Below the pieces are notes generated by a model, which was not told the origin of the DNA, did not search any database, and was given only the letters and a program-made list of their open reading frames with translations. This document shows, in pieces, positions 31,695 to 40,576 of a stretch of 64,000 nt of DNA. Source of the DNA: Clusia tigrina (lineage: Eukaryota; Arthropoda; Insecta; Diptera; Clusiidae). The stretch is taken from assembly GCA_920105625.2 (NCBI GenBank), contig OV050030.1, forward strand, positions 177,211,315 through 177,275,314. Reading direction: 5' to 3'. Numbering within the stretch: the stretch's first letter is position 1; each line of letters opens with the position of its first letter. The translations under genes and the position numbers were made by a program.

Positions 31695-32750
31695 TCGCGG
31701 CGGCTTTCCGCAGCGAGTTTCTGGAGCCTCGCGCCGCTAGGACCCTTATTTTTGTGGTCCCTATGACCCCCAGTATGCTTGGCTTTTGGTTTTTCGTGCT
31801 GAGGCGCTTTCGGCGCGTGCCATACTGCGGGATCACGTTTTCTTGTTATTTTTGCGTCTGCGATTTGAAGTAGCCTCTGACCACATACGTTTTTGGAAAC
31901 TTTGATTCCTCAACAAGTGTCATTTCCAAACAACATTTCCCTTTTCGTAGACCGATGTGTTTTCTCATCCAAATAGCCGTATTCTCGTTTGAGCATAGGA
32001 ACAGTAACCATCAGTTTCTGTGTGCTAGGCCCTCAAGCACTGGTTTGTCGTTATTGTCGCTGACCTCTATCATTACGTCCATAACGGCCTCTTGGATAAG
32101 AACCAACTGTTCTTTTGTGAATGGCGCCCTTATTAAATCGTTCGGAACAATTCCCAGCCGAATAATGCTGGCCACCTGACTGAACGTTGGCTTACCTACA
32201 TAAGGTGACGTTTTTGTCTTCTTGACAGATGGCGTTTCTGTTGGGGACTCTACTGCGTGAGCCCTTTCGCCGTGGACTTGCTTTTAGCAATTTCTGGAGC
32301 CTTATCCCTAGAGTGACTACTTGCCATCGCTTGCTTGAAGTGTCTCTTCTCTGCCGACGTCATTTTTATGAAGTAACTTTTTATGTTCAGATTGCTTAGG
32401 TCTGAACCAATAACCGTGCACCAAGATTTCTCTGAGGTCACGCTGTTGTTGTCACCACACAGTGTATCGGTGTCAGAAGAGTCCATTGACTCAAGACCCG
32501 ATTCAAGATTCTGTGGTGGTGGCATCGAAACCCGTAAAGTTTAATTTTTTGCACCTGCAATCAACACCGTAGATGCTGATGCGGGGCATAGTTGGTCAAC
32601 AACACCTACCAACGTAGATGTTGGTGTGGATTGGTTAGGTGCATGTCCAACAACTCTGCACGCAACCGAAGTTAAATTCTCCAGCCCAACAGCTGGCTCG
32701 GTCGCAATGACCGACGATGATTGCCCATCAGCAGATTCATCGTTTTTATT
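31690..32750 (-). pseudogene. ORF1 of the second LOA-type element
   Basis: N-terminal part about 32740-32530 (DESADGQSSSVIATEPAVG), then a stop, then 32525-32250 with SMDSSDTDTLCGDNNSV and KRHFKQAMASS. 32240-31920 reads VGKPTFSQVASIIRLGIVPN, KEQLVLIQEAVMDVMIEVSD and ENTAIWMRKHIGLRKGKCCL, part of the DUF4780-type domain seen in other LOA ORF1s, ending FPKTYVVRGYFKSQTQK. A frame change follows and a basic tail leads to the ORF2 start. Confidence 0.65.
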
Positions 32751-33250
32751 TTTTTTTATTTTTTAGTTAAATCCATATATATATATAAATTCCCACGAGT
32801 TTTAGGGAATATAGGTCACCCACGGCAGAGCCCTTGTACCATGGGAAGGCCTTTAATTAAATCCGGAGGTCACCAGGTATCTGGAGTTCGCATATTCGAG
32901 ACTAACCACCCTATTAGCCACGCATCCCTCGGCATATGCTGTTCCACCTTGGATTAAGAGTCTGTCTATCTTAGCCAGTTGTGCATTAAAAGACTGACGT
33001 ATGCCATTAAATATAGCACGACACCAATCCCCCAACGCATCCCTGTTTACAGCCGTCACCACGTGGAGGTGATAGATCAGGCTTCCATCAGAAACTAAAT
33101 TACGGCATGTACCTAAGTACATGTTAGTCCCCTTGAGTTCCCTGTGGCTCTGACAACCTAAATGATAGATAATTAATGGAATTAAAATTTAGAACAGTAG
33201 CATATCCATTTTACAGGGTGTACTTGCAGAGTGGATTCAAAGATGAAAAA
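32750..33250. other. 5' leader of LOA-type element and flank
   Basis: Short poly-T and (TA)n runs at 32744-32790. A minus-strand frame of 89 codons (33122-32853) resembles nothing I know and may be untranslated leader. No other feature seen. Confidence 0.4.
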
Positions 33251-34142
33251 TATCAAATTTGGTTCAAAACTTGTATTTATATGACTATTTTATTAAGAGA
33301 TTAGCTATAATGGACCATGGCTCTTCATATAAGTGATTTGTATAGTGTTTTCTTCTTGATGAACTAATAAAAGGATCTGAGGAAGCTATAAGCAATGTAA
33401 TTAAATCCAAGATTTCTTCCTCGTATGAATTAGCCTTAAATTTCTATACTCTTTATTTTTGGTTTCTTTGGCTTCCTCTGTCAATTCTCCTCTACGAAAA
33501 ACGCGGTGATTAATGACGTTTTTTCCATGTGCCAACACTTTATGGAGAGTTGACATGAGTTTCCAGGAACCATAAGGAGACTCTTATAGGGCGTGAGTTT
33601 CTATTGCATACATGCCAAATTTCTCCGCGTCTATATGTTGCCGACAATTAATGGCCATTAATAGCTTTTGACAGTGCCGCAAAATATTTTCGTCCAGCCA
33701 TGTTATTTCAGCTGTTGACTTAATATCTCCGAAAATGCGCGAGCAGTGCTGCCATCATTGCTGTTATCAAAACTTGGTTTGGGCAAATAAATAATAAGTC
33801 CCGTCCTTTCTTTGAACTCGGCATGAATCCTGCGCTCCTCTTCAGCCCTGAGGTAATTTTTTATTATTTTTTTTTCTTGTGAGGACACAATTGTCCACGG
33901 ACACAATTCTAAAATATGAGATCGTACGCAATATGTAGACAAAAAACCTAATATTGTATGTATAGGAGACAATCTCAAGTCATACATCTCCTTGATGTCA
34001 TCATGAGAAGCTGCAGCAAATGCTAAAAACTGTTTCTGTGGAACATGACATATTGTACAAGATTTTGAAGATTTGTTTCCCTTATAAAATTTAGGATTAT
34101 TAATATCGATATTGAAAATTTATATCTTCCTTTTTACCAGAT
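33250..34142 (-). pseudogene. Transib (RAG1-related) transposase, C-terminal half
   Basis: Minus strand, broken. From the top: KSCTICHVPQKQFLAFA (about 34060), DDIKEMYDLRLSPIHTILGF, then frame 33987-33703 with ERRIHAEFKERTGLIIYLPK and PSFDNSNDGSTARAF. The last matches the NDGNTARRFF landmark of Transib and RAG1-like transposases. After a gap and frame change, 33560-33420 reads LMSTLHKVLAHGKNVINHRV, then RRGELTEEAKETKNKEYRN (the HK-HG and EE-EA-NK blocks with the catalytic Glu region), ending DPFISSSRR near 33350. The gene continues at 41557-41830 after a 7.4-kb insertion. Confidence 0.85.
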
Positions 34143-34146
34143 ATTG

Positions 34147-35123
34147 TGTTGCGATCGTTGTTTTGGCATCCACCGTGTGTAGGGTTGTTTTGCTCCCATC
34201 CTTCTTTTGTGCCTTCCACTTGTCCGCTTTGCTGGTGAATGCGGCCAGGCTGAAACCTACCAGACTCTGAGGTACAGATGGCGCTGCCTCAGAATGGTAG
34301 AAATTTAAAAAAAAAAAGGTGACTGACCGCCTCGACCGCTGGAGCGGTCACTGATGGAATAGCGGAAGAGGCCGAGGAAAATGAAGATTGGATGTTTTTT
34401 AGTTCGTGTCGGTGGTATTGGCAGAAAGAGTCGTCTCGTCCGTGGTCCGGTGATTGTTTGTTAGTAGCGTATTTTAGTTCAATGAATAGAAAAATTGTCG
34501 CAGCATAACTACAATAGTGTAAAAATAGTGTTTCTATTCTTATAATAAATGAAGTAAAAGTTATTTTCAAAAATAAAGATTCAAAGCAGAGCAGAACGTG
34601 GACGTCCTCTGTATTAGTGGCACGGTCAGTGTTGGCCAAATTTCGTTGACCTCGAATAATCCCGTTTCTTTGTGTTATAATTCGCCACGCAAATTGCACA
34701 GAATTATTATTTGTGGTATAAATTATATGCTCCATGAGTTATAATCGTAATTAAGCTGCTTTTTCGAATTGAGCTCGCTCATATTTAAAGGTCGTGTAGC
34801 AGAGGTCGGGAAGGAAAAAGGAGGCTGCCGCCCGCCCCTTAGAGTTAAGTAACTAGTTATTAAGCAAATATTTAACCACGTATATGTATATGTTATTTAT
34901 TTCAGTAGTATGTTTAGTTATTTGTTAGAATGTTAGGCTAAGGCGGTCAATATGGGGCGGGCTCGCTTGTCGACGTAGAGGAGGATGTTGGAAAACATGG
35001 TGAGTTGGAGTTTTTTTTTGTAGTGTTGTCCCACCCGATGCAGTGTGGCGGGTTAAGGACCACGACCATTGCGGTGAGCTAGCCGTGGCCACCACACTGC
35101 ATCATTCAAGTGGTGAGGTAACA
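34147..35123 (+). repeat. LTR 1 (5' outer)
   Basis: 977 bp. It differs from LTR 3 at a handful of positions: A at 34168, C at 34265, one extra A in the run near 34310, C at 34730, and CTCG near 34774. A TATA-like CATATTTAAAG lies at 34780-34790. A short reading frame with a splice donor begins at 34985. Confidence 0.9.
35037..35103 (+). repeat. 12-bp inverted repeat near the LTR 3' end
   Basis: GATGCAGTGTGG (35037-35048) and CCACACTGCATC (35092-35103) are perfect complements around a 43-nt loop that itself holds GACCACG...CGTGG. Same structure at 38252-38318 and 41466-41532. It would form a strong hairpin at the end of LTR transcripts. Confidence 0.75.
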
Positions 35124-35127
35124 TTAA

Positions 35128-35136
35128 TGGCGCCCA
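35128..35136 (+). other. Primer binding site, tRNA-Lys type (copy A)
   Basis: TGGCGCCCA starts 4 nt after LTR 1 and complements the 3' end of insect tRNA-Lys(CUU), ...TGGGCGCCA. The same site is at 38343-38351 after LTR 2. Confidence 0.7.
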
Positions 35137-35695
35137 AATAAAATAATTAAATTGAAATTTTCCTTTTAACGTTGTATGTAGTGAAGTATTTTGTTGTGTA
35201 GTTAATGTGCTCCACTCTTGCCGCTGACTTGACGTGCCAATGCGTAACGCCAACTGCAACGACAAGAGGGGGAGGCTAAATGTGAGATGAAGCCAGCTAT
35301 CTCATAGTGGCCGTGGTCTGTTGAACAGATCATCGTAGCACTGATGAGATAACTGAGAGGCGGAGTCTCAGTAGATGTAAGGGAAAATTTTAATAAAAAA
35401 ATGACAACTCGCCTGGTAAAAGAGACAGTCCTCCAACAGATTGAGAACAAGGGAGCCCACCCATTTGAACATTAATTTGTATTAAAAAAATATTATAGTT
35501 TTTTTTGTTAGTAAATATTAAGATTGGAATATTTTTAGTTTGGCTATATTTAATATGGATAAATTTTTATATAAATATGTATATATGTATTATTCTTTTG
35601 GGGTATAGCGTGGCATTGGTAGATCTCCAGGCATAGTTATAGGTATTATGTTATTTTTTTGTTGTTAGAAGTTAGTTGGTTTTTTTAAAGTAAAC

Positions 35696-36685
35696 ATGTC
35701 AGCGGAATACGGGGAATACGGCGCTAGGCCATCAGAACTACCAAGTCAATACCGGTCAGCCGTGAACTTATTGATATTAGAGAGTGAAAATAGTTATCGG
35801 GCGGCGATGAAGGTGGAGTTTGGAAAGATAAGGGAAACGGTCCGTGCGAACCATTTAGAGCTGATGAAGCTCATTAGTGATGCAATGAGACCCATGCAGC
35901 AATCACCGGCGCAGGAAAGTAGCCTAGCAGCTGCAGAGTTGGATAAGGAGTCCCAAAATAAAGTAGTTGAAAACTGGGAAGAAGTTAGGGGAAGTGGCAA
36001 CTCACATGTTAGTTTTGAAGAGGAAAGTACTACCATTTATAATTTAAGTTGTGAAGAGGAAGTTTTGGACAATATACCAACAAGTCAGGACGATGAGGAC
36101 TTGGCCTCAATAGATCAAGATATTTTTGAGATATTGTTAGACGATAATTCTGTTGATGGTAGTATTATGTCTGAAGCGTGTAACGCAAAATTAAGAAATA
36201 GTTGCGAAAATTTATCTTCTTTGGACTCAATAGATATGTTTGTTAACGATTTAGTAGGAGCTCCCCTCTCACAAAATATGAGCCTTAGTGACCATCGTGA
36301 ACAGAGTACAGAAACCACTAGTCAACGTGACTCCATAAAATCAGCTGATAAATCTTTATCTTTAGTTTCAGACAGTAATGCTGCTGTTGCAGGAGATAAA
36401 ATCAGTATACCATCGAATGGATCAAAGACAAAACATTCAGAAGGGGCATCATATAGAAATGATGTGAATATAGTGAATGAACCTAAATTGATTGCAACTG
36501 TTTGTCCAACTGTACTACTTACAGATCAGCCGACATACTTCGACAGAAGCAATTGTACTGGCAAAAACTTAAATTATAGTCGAATTATTAAGAAATTGCG
36601 AGGAGCAGTAGATCGCGTTTTTGGGTTGCAGAATCTTGTGTTCGATAGGGGGAAGTGGTTAGAAAGGGTTAAAACCATAGGTTAA
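35696..36685 (+). CDS. 329-residue acidic protein of unknown family (copy A)
   Basis: I do not recognise this protein. Residues 1-70 are mixed-charge and probably helical (LILESENSYRAAMKVEFGKI, ETVRANHLELMKLISDAMRP). Residues 75-270 are acidic and Ser-rich with DDEDLASIDQDIFEILLDDN and repeated SLSD/SLSLVSD wording. The C-terminal 40 residues are basic (SRIIKKLRGAVDRVFGLQNL, RGKWLERVKTIG). No zinc knuckle, protease motif, signal peptide or membrane segment is seen, so it is not a standard gag or env. The ATG at 35696 is the first in frame after an in-frame splice acceptor at 35667-35668. The frame is intact in both copies, which suggests recent function. The matching donor lies in the LTR at 35000. 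Confidence 0.75.
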   Translation: MSAEYGEYGARPSELPSQYRSAVNLLILESENSYRAAMKVEFGKIRETVRANHLELMKLISDAMRPMQQSPAQESSLAAAELDKESQNKVVENWEEVRGSGNSHVSFEEESTTIYNLSCEEEVLDNIPTSQDDEDLASIDQDIFEILLDDNSVDGSIMSEACNAKLRNSCENLSSLDSIDMFVNDLVGAPLSQNMSLSDHREQSTETTSQRDSIKSADKSLSLVSDSNAAVAGDKISIPSNGSKTKHSEGASYRNDVNIVNEPKLIATVCPTVLLTDQPTYFDRSNCTGKNLNYSRIIKKLRGAVDRVFGLQNLVFDRGKWLERVKTIG

Positions 36686-36767
36686 ATTGGTGAAGGCCTT
36701 GTGGCACTTCTAGTACCTACTGGAAAATTTGCGTGGGGAGATGTTGGGATTATTCCACGCTAAGAAT

Positions 36768-36830
36768 CTAAGCCGGTAAGAGCACGCGACTCTTAATCTC
36801 GGGGTTGTGGGCGTAGCTCACGTTGGCGCC
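36768..36830 (+). ncRNA. tRNA-Lys(CUU)-like 3' part (copy A)
   Basis: About 60 bp aligns with the D-loop to acceptor end of insect tRNA-Lys(CUU): GGTAAGAGCACGCG, GACTCTTAATCTCGGGGT (anticodon arm with CTT), then GTGGGCGTAGCTCACGTT and GGCGCC. The 5' acceptor strand and most of the D arm are missing, and the T arm is altered. Copy B is at 39983-40045. Similarity is to the mature tRNA sense strand. It is unlikely to be a working tRNA. Confidence 0.7.
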
Positions 36831-36932
36831 TGTGGTACGTGAAGTAGCAATAGTTAGTAAGGAGGTGGAGGAAAGTTAATCATAGGGAATTATGGATTAT
36901 ATAATACATATAAAAGAACTTACTCCCAAATC

Positions 36933-36953
36933 AGCTTCGTTGGTCTAGAGGTA
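36933..36953 (+). other. Short tRNA-Pro-like 5' segment (copy A)
   Basis: AGCTTCGTTGGTCTAGAGGT resembles the first 20 bases of insect tRNA-Pro (GGCTCGTTGGTCTAGGGGT), including an A-box-like TGGTCTAGAGG. Copy B is at 40148-40168. It is too short to exclude chance. Confidence 0.35.
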
Positions 36954-37265
36954 ATCTGAGTTAAAAATCTGAAATTAGAATTGATTACTATGTGTTTTTT
37001 TTTAAGGTAAAATAAATAAAAATGTTCCTGTTTATACGATAGAGTATAGGTGTGTAGGTTAGCGTTTATTAGTGAGTAGAGTGGTGAAGGTGATTCTTCG
37101 AGTCGAATGGCTGGGAAGACAAAATAAGTATAGAGTTAGATTAGGAAATTTTGTGTTGTGAATAATTACCGTGCAATTAGGTGTTGGGATCCGTAATCTT
37201 CCTCAGTGTGGTGGTTCTGTAAAGGAAGTATTATTAGTTTATATGTTTAGGTTTATGTAGGTATA

Positions 37266-37352
37266 GTTGCCCGGCTAGCTCAGGGTAGAGCATTAAGTGC
37301 TGATCGACGCTTCCATCCGTGTTCCGGCGGAGTTTATAGTGCTCCTGGCAAC
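37266..37352 (+). ncRNA. tRNA-Lys-like 5' part with its own closing stem, next to LTR 2
   Basis: GCCCGGCTAGCTCAG followed by GGTAGAGCAT matches the first 27 bases of tRNA-Lys(CUU) except for a 2-base gap in the D loop. Similarity then stops, but GTTGCC at 37266 pairs perfectly with GGCAAC at 37347-37352, so an 87-nt closed, tRNA-like fold is possible. The segment ends 10 bp before LTR 2, where a polypurine tract is expected. The A-box is good; a B-box is only weakly suggested (GTGTTCCGGCG). Confidence 0.65.
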
Positions 37353-37362
37353 CCGTGTGTTT

Positions 37363-38338
37363 TGTTGCGATCGTTGTTTTGGCGTCCACCGTGTGTAGGG
37401 TTGTTTTGCTCCCATCCTTCTTTTGTGCCTTCCACTTGTCCGCTTTGCTGGTGAATGCGGCCAGGCTGAAACCTACCAGATTCTGAGGTACAGATGGCGC
37501 TGCCTCAGAATGGTAGAAATTTAAAAAAAAAAGGTGACTGACCGCCTCGACCGCTGGAGCGGTCACTGATGGAATAGCGGAAGAGGCCGAGGAAAATGAA
37601 GATTGGATGTTTTTTAGTTCGTGTCGGTGGTATTGGCAGAAAGAGTCGTCTCGTCCGTGGTCCGGTGATTGTTTGTTAGTAGCGTATTTTAGTTCAATGA
37701 ATAGAAAAATTGTCGCAGCATAACTACAATAGTGTAAAAATAGTGTTTCTATTCTTATAATAAATGAAGTAAAAGTTATTTTCAAAAATAAAGATTCAAA
37801 GCAGAGCAGAACGTGGACGTCCTCTGTATTAGTGGCACGGTCAGTGTTGGCCAAATTTCGTTGACCTCGAATAATCCCGTTTCTTTGTGTTATAATTCGC
37901 CACGCAAATTGCACAGAATTATTATTTGTGGTATAAATTATATGCTCCATGAGTTATAATCGTAATTAAGCTGCTTTTTCGAATTGAGCTCGCTCATATT
38001 TAAAGGTCGTGTAGCAGAGGTCGGGAAGGAAAAAGGAGGCTGCCGCCCGCCCCTTAGAGTTAAGTAACTAGTTATTAAGCAAATATTTAACCACGTATAT
38101 GTATATGTTATTTATTTCAGTAGTATGTTTAGTTATTTGTTAGAATGTTAGGCTAAGGCGGTCAATATGGGGCGGGCTCGCTTGTCGACGTAGAGGAGGA
38201 TGTTGGAAAACATGGTGAGTTGGAGTTTTTTTTTGTAGTGTTGTCCCACCCGATGCAGTGTGGCGGGTTAAGGACCACGACCATTGCGGTGAGCTAGCCG
38301 TGGCCACCACACTGCATCATTCAAGTGGTGAGGTAACA
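37363..38338 (+). repeat. LTR 2 (middle, mosaic)
   Basis: 976 bp. Left part carries the LTR 3 variants (G at 37384, T at 37481, the 10-A run), right part the LTR 1 variants (C at 37945, GAGCTCGC near 37986). This is the pattern of a recombinant LTR. Confidence 0.9.
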
Positions 38339-38910
38339 TTAATGGCGCCCAAATAAAATAATTAAATTGAAATTTTCCTTTTAACGTTGTATGTAGTGAA
38401 GTATTTTGTTGTGTAGTTAATGTGCTCCACTCTTGCCGCTGACTTGACGTGCCAATGCGTAACGCCAACTGCAACGACAAGAGGGGGAGGCTAAATGTGA
38501 GATGAAGCCAGCTATCTCATAGTGGCCGTGGTCTGTTGAACAGATCATCGTAGCACTGATGAGATAACTGAGAGGCGGAGTCTCAGTAGATGTAAGGGAA
38601 AATTTTAATAAAAAAATGACAACTCGCCTGGTAAAAGAGACAGTCCTCCAACAGATTGAGAACAAGGGAGCCCACCCATTTGAACATTAATTTGTATTAA
38701 AAAAATATTATAGTTTTTTTTGTTAGTAAATATTAAGATTGGAATATTTTTAGTTTGGCTATATTTAATATGGATAAATTTTTATATAAATATGTATATA
38801 TGTATTATTCTTTTGGGGTATAGCGTGGCATTGGTAGATCTCCAGGCATAGTTATAGGTATTATGTTATTTTTTTGTTGTTAGAAGTTAGTTGGTTTTTT
38901 TAAAGTAAAC

Positions 38911-39900
38911 ATGTCAGCGGAATACGGGGAATACGGCGCTAGGCCATCAGAACTACCAAGTCAATACCGGTCAGCCGTGAACTTATTGATATTAGAGAGT
39001 GAAAATAGTTATCGGGCGGCGATGAAGGTGGAGTTTGGAAAGATAAGGGAAACGGTCCGTGCGAACCATTTAGAGCTGATGAAGCTCATTAGTGATGCAA
39101 TGAGACCCATGCAGCAATCACCGGCGCAGGAAAGTAGCCTAGCAGCTGCAGAGTTGGATAAGGAGTCCCAAAATAAAGTAGTTGAAAACTGGGAAGAAGT
39201 TAGGGGAAGTGGCAACTCACATGTTAGTTTTGAAGAGGAAAGTACTACCATTTATAATTTAAGTTGTGAAGAGGAAGTTTTGGACAATATACCAACAAGT
39301 CAGGACGATGAGGACTTGGCCTCAATAGATCAAGATATTTTTGAGATATTGTTAGACGATAATTCTGTTGATGGTAGTATTATGTCTGAAGCGTGTAACG
39401 CAAAATTAAGAAATAGTTGCGAAAATTTATCTTCTTTGGACTCAATAGATATGTTTGTTAACGATTTAGTAGGAGCTCCCCTCTCACAAAATATGAGCCT
39501 TAGTGACCATAGTGAACAGAGTACAGAAACCACTAGTCAACGTGACTCCATAAAATCAGCTGATAAATCTTTATCTTTAGTTTCAGACAGTAATGCTGCT
39601 GTTGCAGGAGATAAAATCAGTATACCATCGAATGGATCAAAGACAAAACATTCAGAAGGGGCATCATATAGAAATGATGTGAATATAGTGAATGAACCTA
39701 AATTGATTGCAACTGTTTGTCCAACTGTACTACTTACAGATCAGCCGACATACTTCGACAGAAGCAATTGTACTGGCAAAAACTTAAATTATAGTCGAAT
39801 TATTAAGAAATTGCGAGGAGCAGTAGATCGCGTTTTTGGGTTGCAGAATCTTGTGTTCGATAGGGGGAAGTGGTTAGAAAGGGTTAAAACCATAGGTTAA
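38911..39900 (+). CDS. 329-residue acidic protein of unknown family (copy B)
   Basis: Same as the copy at 35696-36685 apart from one residue that I noticed: Arg in copy A (codon CGT near 36296) is Ser here (AGT near 39511). The splice signals upstream are the same: donor in LTR 2 near 38215 and acceptor near 38882. No recognised family. Its near identity with copy A fits a recent tandem duplication rather than independent selection. Confidence 0.75.
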   Translation: MSAEYGEYGARPSELPSQYRSAVNLLILESENSYRAAMKVEFGKIRETVRANHLELMKLISDAMRPMQQSPAQESSLAAAELDKESQNKVVENWEEVRGSGNSHVSFEEESTTIYNLSCEEEVLDNIPTSQDDEDLASIDQDIFEILLDDNSVDGSIMSEACNAKLRNSCENLSSLDSIDMFVNDLVGAPLSQNMSLSDHSEQSTETTSQRDSIKSADKSLSLVSDSNAAVAGDKISIPSNGSKTKHSEGASYRNDVNIVNEPKLIATVCPTVLLTDQPTYFDRSNCTGKNLNYSRIIKKLRGAVDRVFGLQNLVFDRGKWLERVKTIG

Positions 39901-39982
39901 ATTGGTGAAGGCCTTGTGGCACTTCTAGTACCTACTGGAAAATTTGCGTGGGGAGATGTTGGGATTATTCCACGCTAAGAAT

Positions 39983-40045
39983 CTAAGCCGGTAAGAGCAC
40001 GCGACTCTTAATCTCGGGGTTGTGGGCGTAGCTCACGTTGGCGCC
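39983..40045 (+). ncRNA. tRNA-Lys(CUU)-like 3' part (copy B)
   Basis: Identical copy of 36768-36830 in the second internal region. Confidence 0.7.
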
Positions 40046-40479
40046 TGTGGTACGTGAAGTAGCAATAGTTAGTAAGGAGGTGGAGGAAAGTTAATCATAG
40101 GGAATTATGGATTATATAATACATATAAAAGAACTTACTCCCAAATCAGCTTCGTTGGTCTAGAGGTAATCTGAGTTAAAAATCTGAAATTAGAATTGAT
40201 TACTATGTGTTTTTTTTAAGGTAAAATAAATAAAAATGTTCCTGTTTATACGATAGAGTATAGGTGTGTAGGTTAGCGTTTATTAGTGAGTAGAGTGGTG
40301 AAGGTGATTCTTCGAGTCGAATGGCTGGGAAGACAAAATAAGTATAGAGTTAGATTAGGAAATTTTGTGTTGTGAATAATTACCGTGCAATTAGGTGTTG
40401 GGATCCGTAATCTTCCTCAGTGTGGTGGTTCTGTAAAGGAAGTATTATTAGTTTATATGTTTAGGTTTATGTAGGTATA

Positions 40480-40566
40480 GTTGCCCGGCTAGCTCAGGGT
40501 AGAGCATTAAGTGCTGATCGACGCTTCCATCCGTGTTCCGGCGGAGTTTATAGTGCTCCTGGCAAC
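40480..40566 (+). ncRNA. tRNA-Lys-like 5' part next to LTR 3 (copy B)
   Basis: Identical copy of 37266-37352, ending 10 bp before LTR 3. Confidence 0.65.
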
Positions 40567-40576
40567 CCGTGTGTTT

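Larger units (their letters stand above)
28930..32750 (-). mobile_element. LOA-type non-LTR retrotransposon, second family, with deletions
   Basis: Minus strand: ORF1 (about 32750-31690), endonuclease (31694-31200), linker (31092-30868), reverse transcriptase remnant (30693-30192) and RNase H (29720-28945). Same architecture as the element at 7.7-13.1 kb but clearly diverged. A central part of the reverse transcriptase is deleted near 30530. Confidence 0.8.
34985..35668 (+). promoter_or_regulatory. Predicted intron linking an LTR leader ATG to the 329-codon ORF
   Basis: An ATG at 34985 in the LTR opens five codons that end in ATG followed by GTGAGT (donor at 35000). A pyrimidine-rich TTATTTTTTTGTTGTTAG supplies an acceptor ending at 35668. 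Joining the exons keeps the frame open for nine more codons into the ORF start at 35696. This is a prediction from signals only; no transcript evidence. Confidence 0.45.

Noticed and set aside
33703..33987. Host RAG1-like recombinase gene
   Set aside because: Frame changes and lost segments, plus lack of a RAG2-like neighbour, fit a dead Transib transposon.
37266..37352. Functional tRNA gene
   Set aside because: Only the first third matches tRNA-Lys; the anticodon arm and T arm are not tRNA-like. I report it as tRNA-like only.
37234..37950. 238-codon minus-strand ORF crossing the internal/LTR border (also 40448-41164; shorter at 34289-34735)
   Set aside because: It lies antisense within the LTR and tRNA-like segment, reads tRNA-derived sequence as protein, and is cut short in LTR 1 by one extra A in a homopolymer. 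It repeats only because the LTR repeats.
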